The position numbers were made by a program, and so were the translations under genes. The notes under the pieces are model-generated. The model saw only the letters and a list, made by a program, of their open reading frames with translations, did not search any database and had not been told where the DNA came from. This document shows, piece by piece, positions 16,219 to 24,573 of a stretch of 50,553 nucleotides of DNA. Source of the stretch: Clostridia bacterium (GTDB taxonomy: Bacteria; Bacillota; Clostridia; Oscillospirales; RGIG577); the NCBI GenBank assembly GCA_017405765.1, contig JAFQZS010000040.1:1-50553 (forward strand), read 5' to 3'. Position 1 is the first letter of the stretch. Every line of letters begins with the position of its first letter.

Positions 16219-16980
16219 TTATCTTAAACGTCTGTTTTTTATTTTCATTATCGGCACGCGCTCACCCATTATACGACGCGCTATATTGTAAAACGCCGTC
16301 GTTGATGAAAGGCGCTCATCATCCATAATATCCATGCGCCTGTTCTGGTATGCCGATATATTCTCATCATAGGGCACCACGCCCAAAAGCGGCAGTGCGA
16401 CCATATCTATTATGTCGTCTATGTTTTTGCTGTATCCACGGCTTATATGGCGGGTACGCACCATATTAACGATAAGACGTGCGTTTTCTATCCCACGCCC
16501 TGTAACTACGTCGGCTATCTTTTGGGTATCTCTCAGCGCATACGACTGCGGTATTGTAACAAGAATGGCCTCGTTTGCCGCCGAAAGCGCGCATTCAAAG
16601 GCGTGTCCCAAGCTGGCCGGACAGTCGAGCAGTATAAAATCGTACTCCGGCTCAAGCTCGCGTACTAATGTTGCAAAGGCGGCCGGTGTAAAATCGGCCT
16701 TCTTCTCGTCCTGAGGCGCGCATATAAGGTGAAGCGACGGATATTTGTTATGTATTATAACGGCGTCGTTCGGCGTACATACGCCGTTTATCGCGTCTGC
16801 CGCATCGAACACTGCCGTTTCGCCAAGTCCCAGCGCCAGATCGAGATTTCTAAGCCCGAAATCGCAGTCTACCGAAAGCACACGCTTACCCGCGCGCGCA
16901 AGCGCAACACTGAGGCAGGCGCACGTTGTGGTCTTTCCCGTGCCCCCTTTTCCGGAAGCAATGGCTATAACGGCGCTCAT
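16219..16980 (-). CDS. minD: MinD/ParA-family ATPase
   Basis: A 253-aa P-loop ATPase with the deviant Walker [10 protein letters not shown], switch I-like [14 protein letters not shown], and Walker B-like [11 protein letters not shown]. The sequence through [19 protein letters not shown] and [13 protein letters not shown] fits MinD, which guides septum placement at the membrane. No minC or minE is near, and the C-terminus ([12 protein letters not shown]) is basic but not the classic amphipathic MinD tail, so a related positioning ATPase remains possible. AGGAGG precedes the ATG. A promoter overlapping a palindrome lies upstream. Confidence 0.85.
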   Translation of the reverse strand: MSAVIAIASGKGGTGKTTTCACLSVALARAGKRVLSVDCDFGLRNLDLALGLGETAVFDAADAINGVCTPNDAVIIHNKYPSLHLICAPQDEKKADFTPAAFATLVRELEPEYDFILLDCPASLGHAFECALSAANEAILVTIPQSYALRDTQKIADVVTGRGIENARLIVNMVRTRHISRGYSKNIDDIIDMVALPLLGVVPYDENISAYQNRRMDIMDDERLSSTTAFYNIARRIMGERVPIMKIKNRRLR

Positions 16981-17032
16981 ATTTCCTCCTTAGCGTTGAA
17001 AAAAGCGTTACAAACTGACTTTTTATTTTAAT

Positions 17033-17061
17033 ATGATATCATATATTAAATAGTTATTCAA
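17033..17061 (-). promoter_or_regulatory. Promoter and palindrome upstream of minD-mgsA
   Basis: On the minus strand TTGAAT (17061-17056) and TATCAT (17038-17033) are spaced 17 bases. The perfect palindrome ATATGATATCATAT at 17031-17044 overlaps the -10 element, which is where a repressor could act. Confidence 0.5.
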
Positions 17062-17146
17062 TCCTTACGCTTAATTTTTACAAAGTATAAGTCTCAATAA
17101 ACGGATTTATATCGACAAGGTCTTGATCTTAGCTCTTTTAAAAAGC

Positions 17147-17173
17147 GTCAGGCGCCTAAAGGCGGCGCCTGAC
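17147..17173 (-). terminator. Terminator of the first MATE gene
   Basis: GTCAGGCGCC / GGCGCCTGAC stem with a 7-base loop, followed on the minus strand by GCTTTTTAAAA. Confidence 0.85.
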
Positions 17174-17178
17174 ACATT

Positions 17179-18567
17179 TTACACGCCCTCCTCCATCGGC
17201 GCTATCTTCTTTTTGTCTATGCGCCGCATAAGACAATACGTCACGGCGGCGGCAGCAGCCTCGGCTATCGGGAAGGCAAGCCATACGAGCCATGTAAGCG
17301 ATGCGTTCGTCATTGCAATATGCGAAAACAGAAGCTCGAGCGGTATTATAAATATGATCTGCCTAAGCGTCGCGCTCGCGAGCGCAGAAACGCCGCTTCC
17401 CAAAGACTGGAACACACCTTGATAAGTTATGCTTATCCCCGCAAAGATAAAGCTTACGGAGACGATGCGCATCGCGTCGATACAGAGAGCCTCCGTCGCT
17501 GCAGTAAGAGCGAAGACTCCGGCAAACGGGCGCGCGAACGCCTCTATAGCCAAAAGAGCCGCCGCCATAAGCACGAGCGTATATATCATGCCGTATTTTA
17601 TGCCGTCTTTTATTCGCGGCTTGCTTCTCATGCCGTAATTGAACGAGATAATAGGCGTTACGGCGTCGCGAAGGCCGAAGCAGATAAATAGCACGAACTG
17701 CTGTACCTTAAAGTAAAGGCCGAAGGCGGTAACTACCGCTTCGTCTATGCGAACGAAGATGAGGTTCAGCATATAGGTCATTACAGACAAAAGCGCCTGC
17801 GCTATTATGGCCGGAAGACCTATCGCATATATCTCTTTTATTATATCCGCCCTCGGTCTTAAATAGCGCGCTTTGTTTTCTATCTCTGCGTTTTTCAGAA
17901 TATGAAATATTATTGCTGCGGCAGCCGAAGCGAACTGGCCTATGACGGTAGCCCATGCCGCGCCCGAAACTCCCATTTCGGGACATCCTAAAAGCCCGTA
18001 TATAAGTATCGGGTCCAATACGATATTCGTTACTGCGCCTATCACCTGTGCCGCCGTCGAAAAAAGCGATCGTCCCGTTGCCTGAAGCGTTTTTTCAAAT
18101 GTGCCGAAAAATACTATGCCCGCCGAGAAAACGCAGCATACGGAAAGGTATTTCGTGCCCATTTCGGTTATTAGCGCGGACGACGTCTGCGAGGCGATAT
18201 ATCCCCTTACGCCGAAAACGCCGAACAGCATAAATATACACGTCATAATAACGCTCAAAACGACGGCGTTTCCCACCGCCCCGTTGGCTTTTTCAAAATT
18301 TTTCTGCCCCAGACTCTTTGAAAGCAGTACGTTTACGCCTATCCCGGTGCCTATGGCGACCGAAGCCATAAGTATTTGAACGGGAAAGGCTAGCGTGAGC
18401 GCGTTTATCGCCTCCTCGCCGTATTCTCTCATGTTTGAAACGAACGCGCTGTCCACGATATTGTAAAAGCCCTGCAATACCATGGAAAGTATCATCGGCA
18501 CTCCCGTTACGACAATCAGGCGGCTGACTTTTTCTGTCGCCATTATGCTCTCTTTTTGCTCCTTCAT
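17179..18567 (-). CDS. MATE-family multidrug/Na+ efflux transporter
   Basis: A 462-aa protein with about 12 transmembrane segments in two homologous halves. The N-terminal VPMILSMVLQGFYNIVDSAFVS and the mid GLPAIIAQALLSVMTYMLN are typical of the MepA-like MATE group. MATE proteins export cationic drugs or metabolites using Na+ or H+ gradients; the substrate is unknown. Gene transcribed from a well-formed promoter at 18655-18683 through a leader that contains a terminator-like hairpin. A second, different MATE gene is at 21655-23037. Confidence 0.92.
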   Translation of the reverse strand: MKEQKESIMATEKVSRLIVVTGVPMILSMVLQGFYNIVDSAFVSNMREYGEEAINALTLAFPVQILMASVAIGTGIGVNVLLSKSLGQKNFEKANGAVGNAVVLSVIMTCIFMLFGVFGVRGYIASQTSSALITEMGTKYLSVCCVFSAGIVFFGTFEKTLQATGRSLFSTAAQVIGAVTNIVLDPILIYGLLGCPEMGVSGAAWATVIGQFASAAAAIIFHILKNAEIENKARYLRPRADIIKEIYAIGLPAIIAQALLSVMTYMLNLIFVRIDEAVVTAFGLYFKVQQFVLFICFGLRDAVTPIISFNYGMRSKPRIKDGIKYGMIYTLVLMAAALLAIEAFARPFAGVFALTAATEALCIDAMRIVSVSFIFAGISITYQGVFQSLGSGVSALASATLRQIIFIIPLELLFSHIAMTNASLTWLVWLAFPIAEAAAAAVTYCLMRRIDKKKIAPMEEGV

Positions 18568-18596
18568 AAGCTTTCGCCGTCCTTTTTAACAAAATA

Positions 18597-18635
18597 AAAA
18601 AGCGCACGTCCGACATAGGCCGGTCTTACGCTTTT
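18597..18635 (-). promoter_or_regulatory. Terminator-like hairpin in the MATE leader (possible attenuator)
   Basis: AAAAGCG / CGCTTTT with an inner CCG/CGG stem and a tail TTTATTTTG lies between the promoter and the start codon. A hairpin of this kind before a transporter gene suggests transcription attenuation or a small riboswitch. I do not recognise a known aptamer. Confidence 0.45.
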
Positions 18636-18654
18636 GGCTGCTCACCTTGCTTAA

Positions 18655-18683
18655 AGAATAGCACGATAAATTTTCATTGTCAA
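18655..18683 (-). promoter_or_regulatory. Promoter of the first MATE gene
   Basis: On the minus strand TTGACA (18683-18678) and TATTCT (18660-18655) have an exact 17-base spacer. The predicted leader is about 80 bases. Confidence 0.75.
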
Positions 18684-18699
18684 GTTTTCCCGCCGCACT

Positions 18700-19407
18700 T
18701 TATAATATGGCGCGCACCTGCCGAAGATCATATATAACATGGTCCGGCGAAACGGCGTCGGTCACGGGCTTTCGCCCCGGATCGAAATAGCACGTTTTTA
18801 ACCCGCATGATATGCCGCCGGCAATGTCGCTTGAAAGAGAGTCTCCTATTATCATTATCTCCTCCGGCCGCACGGACGGCGCTCCGGCTTCGCACACGCT
18901 TTCGTTTATACTTGCTATCGCCGTCTCGAAAAACACCTTTGACGGCTTTGAATGTCCCATGCCTCCCGAAATAAAGAAGAATTTAAAATATTTATCCATT
19001 CCCGCAAGCTTGAGCCTGTTCATCTGCTGAGCTTTCGGGCCGTTGCTTGCGGCGCAGAGTATGTACTTGGGCGCAAGATACGAAAGCATCTCAAGCGCGC
19101 CGCTTACGGGGACCGCGCTGTAAAAAAGGCGCTCGCGGAAGAAATCCTCGAAAACCGCCCCGTCAAAATCTATTCCAAGCGCCGAAAAAATAATGTTCCA
19201 CCTGTTGCGCCTAAGCCCCTCCAGATCGAGCTCGCCGCGCTCTATCTTTTGCCAAAGGCCCTCGTTTATCTTTCGAAACACCGCGCCCATTTTATCCTCA
19301 TACGGCGGAAGGCCGAATTTTTCAAAGCCCTCTTTCATGCTGTCCGTCACGTATGCGTTAAAATCGAGAAGCGTATTGTCTATATCAATAAAAACTGCTC
19401 TTATCAT
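18700..19407 (-). CDS. HAD-superfamily hydrolase (YjjG-like nucleotidase)
   Basis: A 235-aa protein. Motif I is FIDIDNTLLDF with two Asp residues, motif II is AASNGPKAQQ, motif III the Lys of HSKPSKVFF and motif IV IIGDSLSSDIAGG. The helical cap with the RR-N-IF pattern (LEGLRRNRWNIIFSALGI) is close to YjjG, which removes phosphate from non-canonical pyrimidine nucleotides. Substrate is inferred from that resemblance. It is the last gene before the MATE promoter and lies downstream of a terminated TfoX-like gene, so it may have its own promoter. Confidence 0.85.
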   Translation of the reverse strand: MIRAVFIDIDNTLLDFNAYVTDSMKEGFEKFGLPPYEDKMGAVFRKINEGLWQKIERGELDLEGLRRNRWNIIFSALGIDFDGAVFEDFFRERLFYSAVPVSGALEMLSYLAPKYILCAASNGPKAQQMNRLKLAGMDKYFKFFFISGGMGHSKPSKVFFETAIASINESVCEAGAPSVRPEEIMIIGDSLSSDIAGGISCGLKTCYFDPGRKPVTDAVSPDHVIYDLRQVRAIL

Positions 19408-19482
19408 TTAAATACCCCGTTTTTTTCGATATCAGATAAATATGCGGCAATATCCGCGAATATCACATCATATTATCAAAAA

Positions 19483-19510
19483 CTCCCGCAGGGCCGCGCC
19501 CTGCGGGGTC
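19483..19510 (-). terminator. Terminator after the TfoX-like gene
   Basis: CCCGCAGGG / CCCTGCGGG around CCGCG, followed on the minus strand by AGTTTTTGAT. Confidence 0.75.
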
Positions 19511-19518
19511 TTGTATCC

Positions 19519-19842
19519 TCACTGTGCCTTCTTTCGCTTTTTCGGTGCGGGAAGCTCGCGCCGTACGCTCTCAATAAGCTCCTTTAAAAATTCTCGGTCG
19601 TCCGTATTTTCGCACATGAGCATAGGACGCGCGCCCTCGTAAGGCAGCTCCTCGGGCGCGTCGGGCATAAGCGCGCGCGCCGACGGCGTGGGCTTTATTA
19701 AGAATCTGTCGTCATATATACCGCCTATCACCTTGCCTCCGGCGTATATTATATATTCGCCCATCATGGCGCGGTACGTTATATCCTCGCACGCACTGAG
19801 GCAGTCAAGTATATATTCAAGATAACTCTCGCTCGACGCCAT
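19519..19842 (-). CDS. TfoX/Sxy N-terminal domain protein
   Basis: A 107-aa protein from the ATG at 19842 (AGGGG 8 bases upstream; an in-frame GTG at 19851 sits inside that site). It consists only of the TfoX N-terminal fold, with ITYRAMMGEYIIYAGGKVIGGIYDD and FLIKPTPSAR. In proteobacteria TfoX/Sxy promotes competence gene expression; short stand-alone homologues in Clostridia have no proven role. A basic tail (PAPKKRKKAQ) may bind nucleic acid. The stop is followed by a terminator. The methyltransferase gene lies about 12 bases upstream. Confidence 0.85.
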   Translation of the reverse strand: MASSESYLEYILDCLSACEDITYRAMMGEYIIYAGGKVIGGIYDDRFLIKPTPSARALMPDAPEELPYEGARPMLMCENTDDREFLKELIESVRRELPAPKKRKKAQ

Positions 19843-19854
19843 ATCGCTCACCCC

Positions 19855-20763
19855 TTATTTTCTGTATATCCATTCCATGTAATATCCCACGCCCTCAAGG
19901 CACATATCGTATCCGAGGTAACCCAGTATGATATTGTCGAAAAGCCGCTTCGGCATGAGCGGCGCGGCAAACTTTACGCGAAACGAATTCTCCAAAACCT
20001 GCGCCGCCCTGCCCGCAAGGCGCCTAAGGTCGGGCAGAGTATTTTTCGTAAGGTCGGTTATTGACTCCGCCTTAAAGCCTGCCGCCGCAAAACGCCCCTC
20101 CCAACAGGTCTCCGATTCTATAAGTACGGCCGCGCCGCCCTTTGATATGAGCTCGACGGCCTTCTTTTCCGTTTCGTCATATTCCTCAAATTCCCTTGGC
20201 AGCGAATAGTCGTAAACAATAAACACGCCGTCCGGCTTAAGTATCCTGTACACTTCCGAAAACACGCTCTCCTTGTCGGGACAGTGCACTATCGTTTCAA
20301 CGGCGTAGACAGCGTCGACGGATGCGTCGTCTATCATCGACATATCGCTGTAATCGTGCTCTATTAGGCGTATATTGGACGGCGGTTCCTCTATGGGCTC
20401 GGGACAAAGATCGACGCCCGTAAACGTTACGTCGGGATGCTTTTTCGCAAGATAGAGAAGATTTGCGCCCATGCCGCTTCCGAGCTCCACCACGTTGTCG
20501 CCGCTTTTTATGCGCTTCGATACGGTCTCGGGCTGATAATATATATCGTTCGGCCCAAGCTTTCCGCCCTGCGATATCCTAAAATGCATGAACCCCTCCT
20601 CGGAGTGAAACTTTTTATAGGCGAAGCGGCTGTTTACATAGTAATGGCGCACGTCCTCGTCCGACACCGTGCCGCTCGATATTATGCGGTCAAGATTGCG
20701 GTTTACATTAGGGATGCTCTCAAGATATTTTATTTTTTCACGAAGTCTGCTCTCTTGGGCCAT
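19855..20763 (-). CDS. SAM-dependent methyltransferase
   Basis: A 302-aa protein from the ATG at 20763, which follows AAAGGA; a longer in-frame start adds 20 basic residues and lacks a site. The class I fold is clear: NVVELGSGMGANLLYLAKK (SAM loop), FTGVDLCPEP (acidic strand), DYSDMSMIDDASVDAVYAVETIVHCPDK and VYRILKPDGVFIVYDY. The N-terminal 90 residues are helical and may bind substrate, in the style of small-molecule or lipid methyltransferases. The acceptor is unknown. It is in a tight run with SDR, MATE and PHP genes. Confidence 0.85.
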   Translation of the reverse strand: MAQESRLREKIKYLESIPNVNRNLDRIISSGTVSDEDVRHYYVNSRFAYKKFHSEEGFMHFRISQGGKLGPNDIYYQPETVSKRIKSGDNVVELGSGMGANLLYLAKKHPDVTFTGVDLCPEPIEEPPSNIRLIEHDYSDMSMIDDASVDAVYAVETIVHCPDKESVFSEVYRILKPDGVFIVYDYSLPREFEEYDETEKKAVELISKGGAAVLIESETCWEGRFAAAGFKAESITDLTKNTLPDLRRLAGRAAQVLENSFRVKFAAPLMPKRLFDNIILGYLGYDMCLEGVGYYMEWIYRK

Positions 20764-20870
20764 ATGTTTCTTATATCCTTTCTCTCGTGGCTTTTTTATA
20801 TTATATCGTGCGCGGGCGCGCATTGTAAAGCGTCAAAAAAACGCGCGCGGTTGTTCCCTCGTTTCTTACG

Positions 20871-21647
20871 CTAAGCTCTCCTCAAAAGCTCCCATATGCC
20901 CATCATAAGCTCCGACGGCACGAATTTTGCGACGATGCGGTGAACGAAGCATACCACGCCGGGCGCAGATACGGGAAGGCCGATGCGCGAATCGTTATAC
21001 GACACGGCGGCGACGGAGCGAACGTGCGAGGCGAGCGGAAAATGCCTTACGGCGTGGCCTCCGCCGAAGGTATCCTTGGCCGTAGGTATGAATTCCGTGT
21101 CCTTTATCCAGTACGGGCATACGGCCGTCACCTTTATGCGGCGCGAAAACAGCTCTACCCTGAGCGCGCGCGTAAAGCGGTAGAGGAACGCCTTCGAGGC
21201 GGCGTAAACGCTGAGGTACTGAAACGGCTGAAAGCCCGCCGTCGAGCATATCTCCATTATGCGCGCGCCCGCCTTCATATACGGCAGACAGACGTACGTC
21301 ATATCTACGGCGGCGCGGCAGTTTAATTCTATCATGCGGTCGCTCTCGCCCAGATCCATAGACGAAAAATCGCCTATCTTTCCGAAACCCGCCGCGTTTA
21401 TTAAAATCGCCGCGTCGGGCCTTTCGCGTTCAAGCGCCGCCTTGAACTCTTCTATGCTCTCCTTTTTCGTAAGATCGAGCGGGAAGGCGCGCACAGGTAT
21501 GCGGGAGCTTTCGCCGAGCGAAACAAGGCGCTCCCTCCTTCGTGCAACGGCCCATATTTCGTCGATATCCGTCTCAAGGCGGTTTATTTCTTTTATATAT
21601 TCGCGTCCCAGGCCGCTCGACGCGCCCGTAACTACGGCTATCCTCAC
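20871..21647 (-). CDS. Short-chain dehydrogenase/reductase
   Basis: A 258-aa protein starting at GTG, 10 bases after GGAG. The Rossmann NAD(P) motif is TGASSGLGRE, followed by LINAAGFG, then the active-site S (ICSTAG) and Y-A-A-S-K (SVYAASKAFLYRFTRAL). The Arg at about residue 37 (ARRRERL) favours NADPH. This is a classical SDR; the substrate is not known. Starts 7 bases after the MATE stop, so they are one transcript. Confidence 0.9.
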   Translation of the reverse strand: MRIAVVTGASSGLGREYIKEINRLETDIDEIWAVARRRERLVSLGESSRIPVRAFPLDLTKKESIEEFKAALERERPDAAILINAAGFGKIGDFSSMDLGESDRMIELNCRAAVDMTYVCLPYMKAGARIMEICSTAGFQPFQYLSVYAASKAFLYRFTRALRVELFSRRIKVTAVCPYWIKDTEFIPTAKDTFGGGHAVRHFPLASHVRSVAAVSYNDSRIGLPVSAPGVVCFVHRIVAKFVPSELMMGIWELLRRA

Positions 21648-21654
21648 GGCGCAT

Positions 21655-23037
21655 TCACTCCTTTTCGTTTTTCGGGATAAGGCTTTCGATTTTTTTATAC
21701 ACCGTCATTCTCATCGTGATATAGCAGGCAAGTCCGCCAGCTACGTTAGATATCGGCTCCGCCAAAAATACGCCCGTAACACCGAAACCTATCATCGGCA
21801 AAACAACAGTGAGCGGCACTACGATAACGGCTTTTCTCAGAAGCGAAAAGAATATCGCGTGGCGCGCGTCGCCCAGCGACTGAAACGCCGACTGCCCCGC
21901 GAACTGAAGCGCCATGAAAACAAAGCCGAAAAAGTATATACGAAGCATACCGACGCCCGCGTCCAATAGCGCGGCGTCGTCGGAGAAGACGCCGAACCAT
22001 ACGCGCGGCAGCGTCACTACCAAGAGCCAGGCCGCCATCGTATATACGGCGCCGACTATCGTATTGAAGCGTATGCCGTCCCTTACGCGCGCGTAATTTT
22101 TCGCGCCGTAGTTAAAGCCTATCACCGGCATCGCGCCGCCGACTATGCCGCTTATTGGCAGCATGAAAACGTCGCGTATCGAATTAGTCACCGTCATTAT
22201 GCCGACGTAGATATCGCCGCCGTAACCCTGAAGCGTCGAGTTGCAGACTACCTGAACGAGAAAATTCGTGCCCTGCATTATGAAGTTCGCCGCGCCCAGC
22301 TTAGATATCGCGGCCACAGTCGCGCCGTCGATGCGTATACTTTTGGGCGAAAGAGGTATCTCGGCGCGCTTTCCCGTAAGAAATCTTAATACCCACGCCG
22401 CAGATACGGCCTGGCTTATCACGGAGGCGATCGCCGCGCCCGAAACGCCCATACGTAGCGCGAATATGAAAAGCGGGTCGAGCGCGATATTGACGCCCGC
22501 GCCTATTATTATCGAAAGCATGCCCGTGCGCGGGAAGCCCTGCGCGTTTATGTATCCGTTCATGCCCGTTGCGAGCATTGAAAAAAGCGTGCCCGCAAGA
22601 TATATCCTCAAATATTCGTCGGCATATACGAACGAATCGCCGCTTGCGCCGAACGCGAAAAGCACGGGGCGGCGGAATATATACAAAAGCACCGTAAGCG
22701 CGGCTGCGGCGATCACTATAAGCGCGAAGGAATTGCCCATGATGCGCGCGGCCTTTTCTTTGTTTTCGGCGCCCCGCTCAATGGAAAAAAGCGGCACGCC
22801 GCCCATGCCGAACAGCGCCGCGAACGCCAAAATAACGGTGACTACGGGAAAAGTGAGCCCTACTCCCGTGAGCGCGAGCGTGCCCACGCCCTCCATGTGT
22901 CCTATGTACACCCTGTCCATCACGTTGTAAAGAAGATGCACGAACTGCGCTATCGTCAGCGGCAGCGCCTGACGTATTATGTTTTTCCATACGGGACCTT
23001 TTGAAAAGTCGTTCTGCCCTGTCGCGGTACGTGTCAT
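21655..23037 (-). CDS. MATE-family efflux transporter (second copy, different subgroup)
   Basis: A 460-aa, 12-segment membrane protein with KNIIRQALPLTIAQFVHLLYNVMDRVYIGHM at the N-terminus and the paired MATE halves (GAANFIMQGTNFLVQVVCNSTL). It differs clearly from the copy at 17179. It stands between the PHP gene and the SDR gene in the same direction; the 7-base spacing to the SDR argues for shared transcription. Substrate unknown. Confidence 0.92.
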   Translation of the reverse strand: MTRTATGQNDFSKGPVWKNIIRQALPLTIAQFVHLLYNVMDRVYIGHMEGVGTLALTGVGLTFPVVTVILAFAALFGMGGVPLFSIERGAENKEKAARIMGNSFALIVIAAAALTVLLYIFRRPVLFAFGASGDSFVYADEYLRIYLAGTLFSMLATGMNGYINAQGFPRTGMLSIIIGAGVNIALDPLFIFALRMGVSGAAIASVISQAVSAAWVLRFLTGKRAEIPLSPKSIRIDGATVAAISKLGAANFIMQGTNFLVQVVCNSTLQGYGGDIYVGIMTVTNSIRDVFMLPISGIVGGAMPVIGFNYGAKNYARVRDGIRFNTIVGAVYTMAAWLLVVTLPRVWFGVFSDDAALLDAGVGMLRIYFFGFVFMALQFAGQSAFQSLGDARHAIFFSLLRKAVIVVPLTVVLPMIGFGVTGVFLAEPISNVAGGLACYITMRMTVYKKIESLIPKNEKE

Positions 23038-23099
23038 TTTTATGCCTCCGGCGCGCGAAGGCGCGCGTAAGAATTATCAGTCTGCACGGCGCAAAAGCT

Positions 23100-23951
23100 C
23101 TACGGCTTAAGCGCCTCGTAAAACTCGAACGGTACGCATAAGTTCCCCCTGCCCGTGCCGAGCATTACGTCGGGCTTTGCCGCGCCGTGAAAATCGGAGC
23201 CGCCGCTTTCCTTTAAGCCGAAGCGGCGCGCAAGCTTTGACGCCTCCCTGCTCGTCTCTTCGTCAAAGCTTGAGTACCGCGTTTCCATCGCGTCAAGTCC
23301 CGCCGCCTTCGCCTGCGGCAGAAACTTTAAAAGGCGCTCACCGCTTAAATTAAGGAACGGATGCGCAAGCACCGCCACGGCGCGGCGCGAGCTTATAAAT
23401 CTTATCGTTTCAAATACGTCAAGTCTTTTCGGCGGCACGTAATAGCCCTGTCCCTCGCCCAAAAGCGTATCGAACGCCTCTTTCGTTGAGTTTACGTAAC
23501 CCTTGTTAAGAAGCAGCCGGGCGACGTGCGCGCGGTTGAACTCGTCCGCATCGGTGAGCGCGGCGGCCTCCTCGTAAGTCACGTCGTATCCGCTTCGGCG
23601 AAGCGCCTCTATAAGCAAGACGTTGCTGTTTTTCTTTGCGATAAGCAGGCGCTTTGTATATCGCTCAGCTTCGTCCCACGCGTCGGGCGGCAAAAACAGA
23701 GCCGCGATATGCACCTCCGTACCCTCGTATTCGGTTGAAAATTCGCAGCCCGCGACGGTCGTAACCCCGTTTTCTTCGCCCGCCTCCGTAAAGCGTAAAA
23801 GTCCCTTCGCCGTGTTGTGGTCGGTGAGCGCAACTGCCGAAAGGCCGCGCTCTTTTGAAAGTACTACGAGCTCTTCGGGAGTGAGCGAGCCGTCGGAAAA
23901 TACCGAGTGCGTGTGAAGATCGCATGTTTTTATTTTTTCTGCCACAGTCAT
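23100..23951 (-). CDS. PHP-domain phosphoesterase
   Basis: A 283-aa protein from the ATG at 23951, which overlaps the previous stop as ATGA and follows GAAGGAG. Metal ligands are visible: CDLHTHSVFSDGSLTPEEL (two His, one Asp), ALTDHNTAKGL, CEFSTE, AVLAHPFLNL and GGSDFHG. This set is typical of TrpH/RNase AM-type PHP proteins that cleave nucleoside 3',5'-bisphosphates or short RNA. The exact substrate is inferred. Confidence 0.9.
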   Translation of the reverse strand: MTVAEKIKTCDLHTHSVFSDGSLTPEELVVLSKERGLSAVALTDHNTAKGLLRFTEAGEENGVTTVAGCEFSTEYEGTEVHIAALFLPPDAWDEAERYTKRLLIAKKNSNVLLIEALRRSGYDVTYEEAAALTDADEFNRAHVARLLLNKGYVNSTKEAFDTLLGEGQGYYVPPKRLDVFETIRFISSRRAVAVLAHPFLNLSGERLLKFLPQAKAAGLDAMETRYSSFDEETSREASKLARRFGLKESGGSDFHGAAKPDVMLGTGRGNLCVPFEFYEALKP

Positions 23952-24385
23952 TTTTCTCCTTCGTCGGGCGTTTGCGCAGGGCTCCAATTCTTTTGAACCT
24001 CTTCTATGATAAGCCTTCCGGGCGTCTTTACGGCCACCTGATACTTGTCCTCGTATACTATTTCGCCCGGCGTATTCGTGTATACGAGATAGTACGGATG
24101 GTTGTATTTCTCCAAAAGCCAAAGCGCAGGCCGTATCATTTTCATCATTTCATCGGAGTTTTCGGTTTTGAAAAAGCACACGACTCTTTCCTGATTTCTG
24201 CATTGAGGCGGCCAGGGAAGGCACTGTGCAAACCAGTCGTCTATCTCGCGGTAGAGATCCGCGTCCTCCTCATCCATTTTGTCGTTCTGGATAAGCTGCC
24301 AGCACCTACTGAAAACGCCCTTCGCGTACATTGTGTTTCGGGCAAGCTCCTGCCCCTGTATTCTAAGGTATTTAAAATGCATCAT
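23948..24385 (-). CDS. Uncharacterised 145-aa protein
   Basis: No family recognised. The protein is soluble, with several aromatic and charged stretches (CWQLIQNDKMDEEDADLYREIDDWF, RPALWLLEKYNHPYYLVYTNTPGEIVYEDKYQVAV) and two clustered Cys (QCLPWPPQC). AGGAGG precedes paired ATG codons. Its stop overlaps the PHP start by four bases, so the two proteins are translated together and may act on one pathway, but no function can be named. Confidence 0.75.
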   Translation of the reverse strand: MMHFKYLRIQGQELARNTMYAKGVFSRCWQLIQNDKMDEEDADLYREIDDWFAQCLPWPPQCRNQERVVCFFKTENSDEMMKMIRPALWLLEKYNHPYYLVYTNTPGEIVYEDKYQVAVKTPGRLIIEEVQKNWSPAQTPDEGEK

Positions 24386-24573
24386 CGTTTTTTCCTCCTA
24401 ATGCCCGGCTTGCGCGCGTCCGCCGCTTTACGGCGTATCCGATGACTTCCTTTGCCGCATATCGGCCTCGTAATTTTATCGTGCTTTTATATCTTTAAAG
24501 CCTTTGGGCCAAGCAAAGCGTTTTTTCTTTTGCCGCGTTATAGGAATTTCATCCGTTCTTACGCCTTGCTTAA

